From positions 62,001 to 126,000 of the forward strand of contig NZ_JABTYE010000001.1 in the NCBI RefSeq assembly GCF_013314895.1: a stretch of DNA of 64,000 nucleotides. Reading direction: 5' to 3'. Of this stretch, positions 27,886 through 36,863 are shown in pieces. A model generated the notes under the pieces. The model ran no database searches. It saw only the letters and a list, made by a program, of their open reading frames with translations, and was not told the DNA's origin. This stretch comes from Cupriavidus gilardii (GTDB lineage: Bacteria > Pseudomonadota > Gammaproteobacteria > Burkholderiales > Burkholderiaceae). The position numbers and the translations under genes are program-made. Each line of letters begins with the position of its first letter. Positions within the stretch are counted from its first letter, which is position 1.

Positions 27886-30309
27886 TCATTCGTAATGGTC
27901 GAACTGGGTCTGAGGGATCGGCGCGGCCGAGACAGGCTCGTAGCCAGGCACGTTCAACCTCATGATATCCAGCGGATTGGAGCCGATCTTCGACAGGCCG
28001 CGGAACTCCACCTGCAGAAACACCCGGCCGGTGTAGCCCTGCGTGGTATTGCGAAAACGCTGGTAGGCGACCCGGCCGACCCAGCAGTCGGCGGCGTATT
28101 CGAGCCCCAGCAGCGTATCGACCAGCTGGTTGGCGCTCATGTCGTAGGCGACACGCCCGATGCCGTAGGTCCGCCGCGTGATCGGCCACTGGCTCGAGAT
28201 CTCGAACTGGTCGATCGCGGTATTGTCGGTGACCGTGGTCGGACGCCGGTAGCGATAGCCGACGTTCAGCAGCTTGCGCGCCTCGGGCCGCCACGCGAAC
28301 GCGATGTTCGACTGGATCACCCGGTCGTTTTCCGGGTTGTACTGCATCCCGGCATTGATGTAGTAGCCGCGGAACAGCTGGATCGTGGTGGCCGCCAGCA
28401 GATCGGAATAACCGCTCTCGGCGTCGTCCAGCGTGCCGGTCAGCTGCACGCGCTGGCCGCTGAAGTCGAAGCGCTGCGCCAGCGTACCACGGAAGCGTTC
28501 GATGCCCGTCTCGGACTCGATCAGGCGCGTGGTCACGCCCGCGGTCAGCTTGTTGTTGTCGGCGATGCGGTCGTAGCCGGTGAACGGGTTCTCGCTGAAG
28601 ATCTGCCCGTAACCGAAGTCGGACTGCACCGTGTCGAACAGCGGGAACGCGCTCTGGTCGCGGAACGGCGTGTAGACATAGAACAGGCGCGGTTCCAGCG
28701 TCTGCAGGTACTTGGTGCCGAACAGCCGGCTGATGGTGGGCGCGTCGCGCTCGAACGTCATGCCGCCGTCGATGCTGAAGGTAGGCACCGAGCGCGTCAG
28801 CGTGTTGTTCGCGCCCGGCGTGTTGGTCGACGGCTCCATCTGGTACTGCGCCGCGTTGAACATGACCTTGGGCGTCACGAACCAGCCCGGGCGCACAATC
28901 GGATAGCTGATCGACGGCTGGATGAAAACGCGCTCGCCCTGCGGCTGCTGGAAGCCGGTGGTCGTCAGCGGGATGCGGAAGCGCGTGTAGTCGGCCTCGA
29001 CCTGCACGTCGAAGCCGCCCCAGTTGTAGCGCGTGAACTTGCCGTTCAACTGCGGCACGCGCTCGTAGGTCGGCTGGCTCGGCGCCAGCGTCTGGAAGGT
29101 CTGCACGCGCGCCAGCAGCGAGAAGTCCTGCCAGTTGTAGGTGACCCCGCCCTCCTGCGTGTACTGACGCAGCGTCGACTGCGCGACCGTGCGCGTCAGG
29201 TCGTCCGGATAGCGGTCGTCCGATACCCGGTTCAGGTTCACATAGGCGTTCAGGCCCTTGGCCAGGTTCTGGCTATGCTGGATCGAGTACAGCCAGCGGT
29301 CCGAGTTGGTCTTCTGGTCGTTCGGCAGGAACTCGCCGCGGATGCGGCCCGCATAGCCGTTGCCGATATAGCGGAAGTCGCCGCCGAGCTGCACGCCGCG
29401 CTCGCTCATCACGCGCGGATACAGCGTCAGGTCGCGGTTCGGCGCGATATTGAAGTAGTACGGCACCGTCAGGTCGAAGCCCGAACGCGAGCTGTAGGCC
29501 ATCAGCGGCGCCAGGAAGCCGCTGCGGCGCTCGTCGGTCAGCGGAAAGGTCACCGCCGGCGCGGCCAGGATCGGCACATCGAAGAAACGCAGCACGGCGC
29601 CGTGCGCGGTGCCGACCTGACGGTCGCTGTCCAGGTCGAGCTGGCGCGCGCTGAAGTACCAGTCAGCGTTATCGGGCGAACAGGTGGTGTAGGTGGCGCG
29701 CTGGATGGTGCTCTGGTTCTTGTTCAGGAAGTCGATGCGCTCGGCCGTGCCCGAACCGCCGGTCTGCTGGAAGTAGTAATCCGGCGACAGCATGTAGCCT
29801 TCGTTGGCTTCGACGCGCAGCTTCGCTTCGGGGCCGACCGCCAGCGTGCCTTCGCGCGAGAGCCGGACATTGCCGGTTGCCAGCGCTTCGTCGCTGTCCT
29901 GGTCGTAGGTCAGCCGGTCGGCCTTGATCACCGCGCCGTCGCTGCGCAGCTCGGCATTGCCCTGCAGTTCCAGGCCGCGCTCGTTGTAGCCGGTCATGGT
30001 GTCGCCGGACACATAGGTCGGCGCATTGGGATCGCTCGGCGCGCTGCGCCAGGTGGCCGGCTCCGACAGATAGGGAATCAGTTCGCCGGGGCGCGGCGGC
30101 TGGCGCGGGTCCGGTGCCTCGGCCGCCGGCTCCGCCGCCGGCAGCGCGGGAATCGCCGAGCCGACCGCCTGGCCTTGCGCGTGCGCGCCGAGCGACCAGC
30201 CGGCCATGGCCAGCACCAGCGGGCGCAGGGCCCGGGCTGGCCGGCGCGCGGGCTGGCGGCCCGTCGCCTGGATTGCGGTGTGATTCGGTGATCGTTGTTG
30301 TTCGGTCAT
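27886..30309 (-). CDS. lptD: LPS-assembly protein LptD
   Basis: Outer-membrane beta-barrel that inserts LPS with LptE; 807 residues from the chosen ATG (MTEQQRSPNH), which precedes a basic region and a signal-like hydrophobic segment ending A-H-A-Q. An upstream in-frame ATG would add 78 residues that mask the signal peptide. The periplasmic LptA-like jellyroll (Y-V-S-G-D-T-M-T-G-Y-N-E-R-G onward) precedes the barrel, which contains the family motif region around F-P-L-T-D-E-R-R-S-G-F-L. Only two cysteines occur in the mature chain, T-T-C-S-P-D-N and Y-A-A-D-C-W-V-G, one on each side of the barrel, where E. coli has four. First gene of the lptD-surA-pdxA-rsmA operon, divergent from amgK. Confidence 0.95.
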   Translation of the reverse strand: MTEQQRSPNHTAIQATGRQPARRPARALRPLVLAMAGWSLGAHAQGQAVGSAIPALPAAEPAAEAPDPRQPPRPGELIPYLSEPATWRSAPSDPNAPTYVSGDTMTGYNERGLELQGNAELRSDGAVIKADRLTYDQDSDEALATGNVRLSREGTLAVGPEAKLRVEANEGYMLSPDYYFQQTGGSGTAERIDFLNKNQSTIQRATYTTCSPDNADWYFSARQLDLDSDRQVGTAHGAVLRFFDVPILAAPAVTFPLTDERRSGFLAPLMAYSSRSGFDLTVPYYFNIAPNRDLTLYPRVMSERGVQLGGDFRYIGNGYAGRIRGEFLPNDQKTNSDRWLYSIQHSQNLAKGLNAYVNLNRVSDDRYPDDLTRTVAQSTLRQYTQEGGVTYNWQDFSLLARVQTFQTLAPSQPTYERVPQLNGKFTRYNWGGFDVQVEADYTRFRIPLTTTGFQQPQGERVFIQPSISYPIVRPGWFVTPKVMFNAAQYQMEPSTNTPGANNTLTRSVPTFSIDGGMTFERDAPTISRLFGTKYLQTLEPRLFYVYTPFRDQSAFPLFDTVQSDFGYGQIFSENPFTGYDRIADNNKLTAGVTTRLIESETGIERFRGTLAQRFDFSGQRVQLTGTLDDAESGYSDLLAATTIQLFRGYYINAGMQYNPENDRVIQSNIAFAWRPEARKLLNVGYRYRRPTTVTDNTAIDQFEISSQWPITRRTYGIGRVAYDMSANQLVDTLLGLEYAADCWVGRVAYQRFRNTTQGYTGRVFLQVEFRGLSKIGSNPLDIMRLNVPGYEPVSAAPIPQTQFDHYE

Positions 30310-30466
30310 GCGAGCGGGTCGTCGGTCGGACGGCGGGACGGTTGCGCAGAACCGCCGCAGCCACCGTCCAAACAGGCTGCCAGGCACAGGACGGCCCACC
30401 TGGGAGCCGCCCGGCGCCCGGGTCTGGTCGGGTATTATACGGGGCAACTTATCGACCCTTTCCGGC

Positions 30467-31510
30467 ATGGCAGCACTTCCCCTCGACCCGCGCCAGGACC
30501 AGCTCAAAGCGTGGGTGTCCGGACTCGCTCCGGATTGGTCCATCGATCCCGAATCCTGCGCACCGGCATCGGCCGACGCCAGCTTCCGCCGCTACTTCCG
30601 GCTGCGCACCGACAATCCGGCGCATCCGACCGTGATCGCGATGGACGCGCCACCCGCGCACGAGGACTGCCGCCCCTTCATCCACGTCGCCGCGCTGTTC
30701 GGCGAGGCCGGCGTCACCGTGCCGACCGTGCTGGCGCAGGACCTGTCGCAAGGCTTCCTGCTGCTGGCCGATCTGGGCAACACCACCTATCTGTCGAAGC
30801 TGGACATCACCACCGCGCGCACGCTGTACGGCGACGCCGCCGCGGCGCTGGTCAAGATCCAGGCTGCGACGCGCCCGGGCACGCTGCCCGCCTACGACCG
30901 CGCACTGCTGCAGCGCGAGCTCGACCTGTTCCCGCAGTGGTACGTGACGCGCCATCTGGGCGTGGAGCTGGACGCAGGCCAGCAGGCGGACCTGAACGAG
31001 GTCATGGAAACGCTGCTGGCCAACAACCTGGCCCAGCCGCAGCTCTATGTGCACCGCGACTACCACTCGCGCAACCTGATGGTGCTCGATGGGGAGGACA
31101 AGCGCGGCAACCCCGGCATCCTGGACTTCCAGGACGCGGTGATCGGCCCGATCACCTACGACGCGGTCTCGCTGTGGCGCGACGCCTATATCGAATGGGA
31201 CGAGGAGCTGCAGCTGGACTGGCTGATCCGCTACTGGGAGCGCGCCCGCAAGGCGGGGCTGCCGGTGGCCGGCGACTTCGGCGAGTTCTATCGCGACTTT
31301 GAGTGGATGGGTCTGCAGCGTCATCTGAAGGTGCTCGGCATCTTTGCGCGGCTCTACCATCGCGACGGCAAGGACGGCTATCTGGCCAACATGCCGCTGG
31401 TGCTCAAGTACGCGCGTGCGGTCGCCGGTCGCTATGGCGAGCTGCGCAAGCTGGTGCGGCTGTTCGATACGCTCGAAGGCGTCGAGCGCCCGGTCGGCTA
31501 CACCTTCTGA
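30467..31510 (+). CDS. amgK: N-acetylmuramate/N-acetylglucosamine kinase AmgK
   Basis: APH-type sugar kinase, 347 residues, phosphorylating the anomeric carbon of MurNAc/GlcNAc in peptidoglycan recycling. The start MAALPLDPRQDQL is chosen because it begins the conserved region; the frame stays open upstream to the lptD side. Motifs: A-S-F-R-R-Y-F-R-L (N-lobe), H-R-D-Y-H-S-R-N-L-M (catalytic loop) and G-I-L-D-F-Q-D-A-V-I-G (metal binding). Known AmgK genes pair with murU and lie next to lptD/surA, as here, but two azl genes separate the pair. The 157-bp gap to lptD holds both promoters; TATTAT at 30433 is a possible -10. Confidence 0.88.
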   Translation: MAALPLDPRQDQLKAWVSGLAPDWSIDPESCAPASADASFRRYFRLRTDNPAHPTVIAMDAPPAHEDCRPFIHVAALFGEAGVTVPTVLAQDLSQGFLLLADLGNTTYLSKLDITTARTLYGDAAAALVKIQAATRPGTLPAYDRALLQRELDLFPQWYVTRHLGVELDAGQQADLNEVMETLLANNLAQPQLYVHRDYHSRNLMVLDGEDKRGNPGILDFQDAVIGPITYDAVSLWRDAYIEWDEELQLDWLIRYWERARKAGLPVAGDFGEFYRDFEWMGLQRHLKVLGIFARLYHRDGKDGYLANMPLVLKYARAVAGRYGELRKLVRLFDTLEGVERPVGYTF

Positions 31511-32265
31511 TGGACTCGGCAACGGATCCGGCGACAGACCCGGCCACCGGCGTCACGCGCCGCAGCGAATGGTGGGCCGGCGTACGTGCGCTGGCGCCGA
31601 TGCTGCTCGGCGTGGTGCCGTTCGGCCTGATCTACGGCGTGCTTGCCGTCGGCGCCGGCATGCCGGCCTGGCTCGCCTGCGCGATGAGCGCGATCGTCTT
31701 CGGCGGCGCCTCGCAGATGATCCTGACCCAGCTGTGGGCAGCGGGCACGCCAGCGGCGATCGTGGCCACCACGGTGGCGATGGTCAATCTGCGCCACGCG
31801 CTCTATTCGGCCACCGTCGCGCCCGCGCTCGCGCATCTGCCGCGCCGCTGGAAGGCGCTGATCGCCTATCTGCTGACCGACGAGGCATTCGCCGCGATGA
31901 CGCGGCGGCTCGGCGACGACCCGGCGCAACGGCGCTACCGGCATTGGTACTTCTTCGGCGCCGGCTTCGCGCTGTGGAGCAGCTGGCAGCTGTCGACGCT
32001 GGCCGGCGTACTGGTCGGCGCGCAGGTGCCGCGCCACTGGCCGCTGGACTTCTTCCTGCCGCTGACCTTCATCGCGATCATCGTGCCGGGCCTGAAGCAC
32101 CGCTCGCACGTCGCCGCGGCGGTGACCGCCAGCGTGCTGGCGGTGCTGTGCTACGGCGTGCCGCACAAGCTCGGCCTAATGGTGGCCGCGCTCGGCGGCA
32201 TCGCGGTCGGCATGCTGCTGCTGCCGCGCAAGAGCGGCCATGCCGGCAAGGAGCGCACCGCATGA
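31510..32265 (+). CDS. azlC: AzlC family branched-chain amino acid exporter, large subunit
   Basis: Inner-membrane protein of 251 residues with about seven to eight membrane segments. Family motifs: G-V-V-P-F-G-L-I-Y-G-V, F-G-G-A-S-Q-M-I-L and the segment M-V-N-L-R-H-A-L-Y-S. AzlC with AzlD exports branched-chain amino acids and analogues. Start ATG overlaps the amgK stop by one base; its own stop overlaps azlD by four. The N-terminus D-S-A-T-D-P-A-T-D-P-A-T-G is a short imperfect repeat. Confidence 0.92.
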   Translation: MDSATDPATDPATGVTRRSEWWAGVRALAPMLLGVVPFGLIYGVLAVGAGMPAWLACAMSAIVFGGASQMILTQLWAAGTPAAIVATTVAMVNLRHALYSATVAPALAHLPRRWKALIAYLLTDEAFAAMTRRLGDDPAQRRYRHWYFFGAGFALWSSWQLSTLAGVLVGAQVPRHWPLDFFLPLTFIAIIVPGLKHRSHVAAAVTASVLAVLCYGVPHKLGLMVAALGGIAVGMLLLPRKSGHAGKERTA

Positions 32266-32585
32266 GCCCGTGGATGCTGCTCGGCGTGATGGCGGCCGCG
32301 GGCCTGGCCACCTATCTGATCCGTCTGTCCTTTATCGCCGTCGAAGGCAAGGTGCGCCTGCCGGCCTGGTTCCGCACCGCGCTGCAGTTCGTGCCGGCGG
32401 CGATGCTGTCGGCGCTGATCGCGCCCGACCTGCTGATGCGCGACGGCCAGCTGGCCATCGGCCCCGACAATGCCCGCCTGATCGCCGGCGTGGTGGCCAT
32501 CGCGATCGCCGCGCGCACGCGCAGCATCGGCTGGACCATCGCCGGCGGCATGGCCACCCTGCTCGTCCTGGAGAACCTGATTTGA
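32262..32585 (+). CDS. azlD: AzlD family branched-chain amino acid exporter, small subunit
   Basis: 107-residue membrane protein with about three to four segments, the partner of AzlC. The pattern A-A-A-G-L-A-T-Y-L-I-R-L-S-F and FRTALQFVPAAMLSALIAP is characteristic of AzlD. Overlaps azlC (ATGA) at the start and the TTG start of murU at the end, so translation of the whole block is coupled. Confidence 0.92.
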   Translation: MSPWMLLGVMAAAGLATYLIRLSFIAVEGKVRLPAWFRTALQFVPAAMLSALIAPDLLMRDGQLAIGPDNARLIAGVVAIAIAARTRSIGWTIAGGMATLLVLENLI

Positions 32586-33343
32586 AAGCGATGATCTTCG
32601 CCGCCGGACGCGGCGAGCGCATGCGCCCGCTGACCGATGGCTGCCCGAAGCCGCTGCTGCAGGTCGGAGGCAAGCCGCTGATCGTGTGGACCATCGAGGC
32701 GCTGGCCCGCGCCGGCCTGACCGAGATCGTCATCAACCACGCCTGGCTGGGCGAGCAGATCGAGGCGGCGCTCGGCGACGGCAGCCGCTTCGGCGTACGG
32801 CTGGCCTATTCGGCGGAAGCCGAAGCGCTGGAGACCGCCGGCGGCATCGCGCAGGCGCTGGCGCTGCTGCGTGAAGGGGCCTGCAACGATGGCACCGGCA
32901 ATGAAGGCACCAGCGGCGATGGCAAGGGCGAGATCTTCGTCGCGGTGTCCGGCGACATCTATTGCGACTACGACTTCCGCGCGCTGTTGCCGCGCGCCGC
33001 CGCGATGGCGGGCTCGCCCGAGCCGCGCATGCATCTGGTGATGGTCCCCAATCCGCCGTTCCACCCCGAGGGCGACTTCGCGCTCGGCACCGACGGCAAG
33101 CTGTCGCTGCCGGGCGATGCGCCGCTGCCCGACGGCGCCGCGCGCCTGACCTTCGGCAATATCGGCCTGTACGACACGCGCACCTTTGCCGGCATCGGGC
33201 CCGGACAGAAGGTGCCGATGACGCCGTTCTACCGCGCTGCCATCGCGGCCGGCCTGGCCACCGGCGAGCGCTTCGCGGGCCGCTGGGAGAACGTCGGCAC
33301 GCCCGCGCAGCTGGCCGCGCTGGACGCCGCGCTGTCGCGCTAG
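32582..33343 (+). CDS. murU: N-acetylmuramate alpha-1-phosphate uridylyltransferase MurU
   Basis: Nucleotidyltransferase, 253 residues, converting MurNAc-1-phosphate (made by AmgK) to UDP-MurNAc and so bypassing the fosfomycin-sensitive MurA step. Motifs: A-G-R-G-E-R-M-R-P-L-T-D-G-C-P-K-P-L-L (signature), V-I-N-H-A-W-L-G, V-S-G-D-I-Y-C-D-Y-D and F-G-N-I-G-L-Y. The TTG at 32582 gives the canonical M-K-A-M-I-F-A-A-G; an ATG nine bases later is the alternative. Residues 102-116 are a low-complexity insert made of three 15-bp repeats (N-D-G-T-G / N-E-G-T-S / G-D-G-K-G) at 32885-32929. Confidence 0.9.
   Translation: MKAMIFAAGRGERMRPLTDGCPKPLLQVGGKPLIVWTIEALARAGLTEIVINHAWLGEQIEAALGDGSRFGVRLAYSAEAEALETAGGIAQALALLREGACNDGTGNEGTSGDGKGEIFVAVSGDIYCDYDFRALLPRAAAMAGSPEPRMHLVMVPNPPFHPEGDFALGTDGKLSLPGDAPLPDGAARLTFGNIGLYDTRTFAGIGPGQKVPMTPFYRAAIAAGLATGERFAGRWENVGTPAQLAALDAALSR
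32885..32929 (+). repeat. 15-bp imperfect tandem repeat inside murU
   Basis: Three adjacent 15-bp units (32885-32899, 32900-32914, 32915-32929) sharing the core GGCACC/GGCAAG and encoding the five-residue pattern x-D/E-G-T/K-G/S. The length is a multiple of three, so the reading frame is kept. It lies in a surface-loop position before the strand I-F-V-A-V-S-G-D. Confidence 0.6.
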
Positions 33344-33442
33344 CCGCTCGCCGGGCGCAAGGCGCCGCTGGCGACGCCGGCAACGACCGGCGTTAGAATC
33401 GGGCCATTGCCCACTGCCTGCCCGATGCGAATCGGTCCCCTC

Positions 33443-34828
33443 ATGTCCGCACCAGATTCCGCCCTTCTCCAGGCCTGTCGCGCGCGCCGCGCCCGCGTGC
33501 TCGACCACCTGCGCGCCGCCGGCGGCGGCGTGGCGATCCTGCCCACGGCACCGGAAGCGATGCGTAACCGCGACAGCGACTTCCCGTACCGGCACGACAG
33601 CTACTTCTACTATCTGAGCGGCTTCACCGAGCCCGAGTCGGTGCTGGTGCTGATCGCCGCGCCGGCCGGCGGCAGCGACCGCAGCATCCTGTTCTGCCGC
33701 CCCAAGCACGAAGAGCGCGAGATCTGGGACGGCTTTCGCTACGGTCCCGAAGCGGCGCGCGAGGTGTTCGGCTTCGACGAGGCCCATTCGATCGAGGAGA
33801 TCGACGCGCAACTGCCGCCGCTGCTCGCCAACCAGAACCTGATCGCGTATCCGCTGGCCGCCTCGACCCGCATCGACATGCAGGTACGGCGCTGGCTCGA
33901 TGCCGTGCGCACGCAGGGCCGCGCCGGCGTGGTGGCGCCGTCGAGCGCGATGGATATCCGCACGCTGCTCGACGAAATGCGGCTGTTCAAGGACGCCGGC
34001 GAGCTCGATATCATGCGCCGCGCCGCGCAGATCTCGGCGCAGGCCCATGTCCGCGCGATGCGCGCCAGCCGCGCCGGGCTGCGCGAATACCATCTGGAAG
34101 CCGAGCTGCTCTACGAATTCCGCCGCAACGGCGCGCAGAGCGTTGCCTACAATTCGATCGTCGCGGCCGGGCCCAATGCCTGCGTGCTGCACTATCGCGC
34201 CGGTCCCGCCGAGCTGCGCGACGGCGATCTGTGCCTGATCGACGCGGGCTGCGAGCTCGACGGCTACGCGTCCGATATCACGCGCACGTTCCCGGTGTCC
34301 GGCCGCTTCTCGCCGGCGCAGCGCGAGCTCTACGACCTGGTGCTGGCCGCGCAGCAGGCCGCGATCGACGAGACCCGCGTCGGCGTGCCGTACAACGTGC
34401 CACACGATGCGGCGGTGCGCGTGCTGGCGCAGGGCATGCTCGATACCGGCCTGCTGGACCGCGACAAGGAAGGCGGCGTCGACGACGTGATCGCCAGCGG
34501 CAGTTACCGCCGTTTCTATATGCATCGCACCGGCCATTGGCTCGGCATGGACGTGCACGACGTCGGCGAGTACCGCGTGCCCGGCCCGGCGCCGGCCGAA
34601 GGCGAGCGCCCGTGGCGTCCGCTGCAAGCCGGCATGGTGCTGACGATCGAGCCCGGCATCTACGTCCGGCCGGCCGAGGACGTGCCGGAGCGCTACTGGC
34701 ATATCGGCATCCGCATCGAGGACGACGCGGTGGTCACGGCGGACGGGCCGTGCGAATTGATGACCCGCGGCGTCCCGGTCGACGCCGACGAGATCGAGGC
34801 GCTGATGCGCGAACGGAGTGAGGGGTAA
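33443..34828 (+). CDS. pepP: Xaa-Pro aminopeptidase P
   Basis: Dinuclear manganese enzyme (M24B) that removes N-terminal residues before proline; 461 residues, near E. coli PepP (441). Metal ligands in order: D267, D278 (D-A-G-C-E-L-D-G-Y-A-S-D-I-T-R-T-F), H365 (H-R-T-G-H-W-L-G-M-D-V-H-D), E403 (T-I-E-P-G-I-Y-V) and E426 (I-R-I-E-D-D). The N-terminal AMP_N domain has N-R-D-S-D-F-P-Y-R-H-D-S-Y-F-Y-Y-L-S-G-F. ATG 33425 is an equally possible start. Overlaps the next gene by one base. Confidence 0.94.
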   Translation: MSAPDSALLQACRARRARVLDHLRAAGGGVAILPTAPEAMRNRDSDFPYRHDSYFYYLSGFTEPESVLVLIAAPAGGSDRSILFCRPKHEEREIWDGFRYGPEAAREVFGFDEAHSIEEIDAQLPPLLANQNLIAYPLAASTRIDMQVRRWLDAVRTQGRAGVVAPSSAMDIRTLLDEMRLFKDAGELDIMRRAAQISAQAHVRAMRASRAGLREYHLEAELLYEFRRNGAQSVAYNSIVAAGPNACVLHYRAGPAELRDGDLCLIDAGCELDGYASDITRTFPVSGRFSPAQRELYDLVLAAQQAAIDETRVGVPYNVPHDAAVRVLAQGMLDTGLLDRDKEGGVDDVIASGSYRRFYMHRTGHWLGMDVHDVGEYRVPGPAPAEGERPWRPLQAGMVLTIEPGIYVRPAEDVPERYWHIGIRIEDDAVVTADGPCELMTRGVPVDADEIEALMRERSEG

Positions 34829-35328
34829 TGGTCAGCTGGTTGAAGAAACTGTTCGGCGGTGCCGATGACGACGCGACGGCGGCCCGGACGCAGGCAGAGC
34901 CGGAACAGCCGTTCATCGTCAATCTGTTCGACGACCGCCTGGTGGTCCATCGCCCCGACGGCCAACGGGAAGAGCTCGAATGGCAGGCGCTGGAGCGCGT
35001 GGTCGTGCGCGTGTCGCGGCGCGCGCCGTGGACCGGCAAGGCCTGGCTGATCCTGGTCGGCGAGGAGCGTCCGGACGGCCGCCAGCAAGGCTGCGTGACG
35101 CCGGTCGACGCGATCAACCACGAGGCGCTGCTGGCCCGGCTGCGCGCGCTGCCGGGCTTCGATCAGGCCATGCTGGACAACGCGCTGCGCGACGCGCGCA
35201 ACGACCGGACACGCGACGATGCGCTGTGCTGGCAGCGCGGCGAGGGTGAGGACGCGGGCCCGGCCAACGCCGCCGATGCCGGACGAGCCGATGCCGGAGG
35301 TGCCAACGATGAACCAGCCCAGCCCTGA
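34828..35328 (+). CDS. Conserved hypothetical protein between pepP and ubiH
   Basis: 166 residues without signal peptide or membrane segment. A short basic/hydrophobic start (M-V-S-W-L-K-K-L-F-G-G) leads into a compact domain of about 100 residues with beta-strand pattern (I-V-N-L-F-D-D-R-L-V-V-H-R-P-D-G, then A-W-L-I-L-V-G-E-E) and a helical end (L-L-A-R-L-R-A-L-P-G-F-D-Q-A-M-L-D-N-A-L). The tail is acidic Ala/Asp-rich and disordered-looking. Its ATG overlaps the pepP stop, and its end overlaps ubiH by 20 bp, so it is translated in an operon with both. Function unknown. Confidence 0.82.
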   Translation: MVSWLKKLFGGADDDATAARTQAEPEQPFIVNLFDDRLVVHRPDGQREELEWQALERVVVRVSRRAPWTGKAWLILVGEERPDGRQQGCVTPVDAINHEALLARLRALPGFDQAMLDNALRDARNDRTRDDALCWQRGEGEDAGPANAADAGRADAGGANDEPAQP

Positions 35329-36592
35329 GCAGGCGAGCGCCGACCGTCACGACGACGTTTGCGATATCGCCATCGTCGGCGGCGGCCCGGTGGGCCTCGC
35401 GCTGGCCTGCCGGCTGCTGCAGACCAGCCCCTGGCGCATCGCGCTGATCGACGCCGCCACGCCGGCACGCGCCGCCCGCGATCCGCGCGCGATCGCGCTG
35501 TCGCACGGCAGCCGCGATCTGCTGGCCCAGCTCGATGCGTGGCCCGCCGCGGCGACGGCGATCGAGCATATCCATGTGTCGCAGCGCGGCCGCTTCGGCC
35601 ACGTCAAGCTGCATCACGACGACTACGGCATCCCGGCGCTCGGCTACGTGGTTCGCTACGGCGACCTGTGCGCCGCGCTCGAACACGCGCTGGGACGCGC
35701 CGGCGGCCAGCAGCGGCTGGTGCGCGCGTTCGACACGCGCATCGACGCGATCGACCAGCCCGAGTCGTCGCGCGGTGCCGAACTGGCGACCGCGGCGGGC
35801 GCGCCGGTGCAGCTGCGCGGCGCCGGCCCCGACGGCCAGCCGGTGCGCTTCGGCGCGCGCCTGGCCGTGCAGGCGGAAGGCGGCCTGTTCCATCAGCAGG
35901 TGGCCCGCACCGCCGCGGCGGGCGCCACGGGCGCGCGCCGCCGGGACTACGGGCAGACCGCGATCGTCTCGCATGTCGCCTGCACCCATCCGCTGCCCGG
36001 CTGGGCCTGGGAACGCTTTACCGCGCAGGGCCCGCTGGCGCTGCTGCCGCACGATCTGGACGACGACCCGCATGGCGACGGCGGCTCCGGCTATGCGCTG
36101 GTCTGGTGCTGCTCCCCCGAGGAGGCCGCGCGGCGCCTGGCGCTGGATGACGCCCGCTTCCTGGCCGAGCTCGGCGAGGTGTTCGGTCCGCGCATGGGAC
36201 GCTTTACCCGCGTCGGCAAGCGCCACGCCTTCCCGCTGGGCCTGAATGCCGCGCAGCTGACCGTCAAGGGACGGCTGGTGGCGATCGGCAACGCGGCCCA
36301 AACCCTGCATCCGGTCGCCGGCCAGGGGCTCAATCTCGGGCTGCGCGACGCCTTCGCGCTGGCCGACGAGCTGCGCACCGCCTGCACGCCGCAGGCGCTG
36401 GCCGCGTTCGGCGCGCGTCATCGGCTCGATCGCGCGGTGACCATCGGCGTCACCGACCTGCTGCCGCGCGTGTTCGGCATTCCCTATCCGCTGGCGGCGC
36501 ACGCACGCGGCGCCTCCCTGGCGGCGCTGGCCTGCCTGTCGCCGCTGAAGCACGCGCTGGCGCATCAGATGATCTACGGCATGCGGCGCTGA
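35309..36592 (+). CDS. ubiH: FAD-dependent ubiquinone hydroxylase, UbiH family
   Basis: Flavin monooxygenase (427 residues) of ubiquinone ring hydroxylation. The dinucleotide-binding motif is I-V-G-G-G-P-V-G-L-A-L-A; the second FAD motif is I-G-N-A-A-Q-T-L-H-P-V-A-G-Q-G-L-N-L-G-L-R-D, where N-A-A-Q-T (not D-A-A-H) marks the UbiH subgroup. The start is fixed by CGGAGG (35295-35300) ahead of ATG 35309. The region about 150-175 (E-S-S-R-G-A-E-L-A-T-A-A-G) looks like a loop insertion. Downstream end of the pepP-hyp-ubiH transcript. Confidence 0.92.
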   Translation: MNQPSPEQASADRHDDVCDIAIVGGGPVGLALACRLLQTSPWRIALIDAATPARAARDPRAIALSHGSRDLLAQLDAWPAAATAIEHIHVSQRGRFGHVKLHHDDYGIPALGYVVRYGDLCAALEHALGRAGGQQRLVRAFDTRIDAIDQPESSRGAELATAAGAPVQLRGAGPDGQPVRFGARLAVQAEGGLFHQQVARTAAAGATGARRRDYGQTAIVSHVACTHPLPGWAWERFTAQGPLALLPHDLDDDPHGDGGSGYALVWCCSPEEAARRLALDDARFLAELGEVFGPRMGRFTRVGKRHAFPLGLNAAQLTVKGRLVAIGNAAQTLHPVAGQGLNLGLRDAFALADELRTACTPQALAAFGARHRLDRAVTIGVTDLLPRVFGIPYPLAAHARGASLAALACLSPLKHALAHQMIYGMRR

Positions 36593-36699
36593 GCCGGGCA
36601 CGCTCAGCGGCTTCGGCACCGAAGCTGACCGACGTTGCGGCCCGAAACGCGCAGGTCCGGGCCGATGTCGCGTCGCAGCACAACCGCCCTGCTTATTTA

Positions 36700-36729
36700 T
36701 TGGGCAGCCGGCCGGTTTAGCGGTAAAAT
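36700..36729 (+). promoter_or_regulatory. Putative promoter of dusB-fis
   Basis: TTGGGC (36700-36705) and TAAAAT (36724-36729) with an 18-bp spacer, 135 bp before the dusB start, in a 271-bp gap. The -10 is strong and the -35 has three of six consensus bases. Confidence 0.55.
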
Positions 36730-36863
36730 CCCGCCCTCGCACATGCCCCCCGCTTCACCGCCGACGCCGCTTCGGCCGGGCATGCCTTCGCCATTCGATC
36801 CGTGACACCGCCCATCGGCGCCCGGTCACGGCCAGCTTTTCTGGACGTCGCCGGACCCTAGCC

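Noticed and set aside
24730-30291. Very long open frame on the plus strand (over 1,800 codons) antisense to rsmA, pdxA, surA and lptD
   Set aside because: Arises from GC-rich codon bias of the real genes on the other strand; Arg/Gln/His/Ala-rich, no ribosome-binding site, and the opposite-strand genes have intact family motifs.
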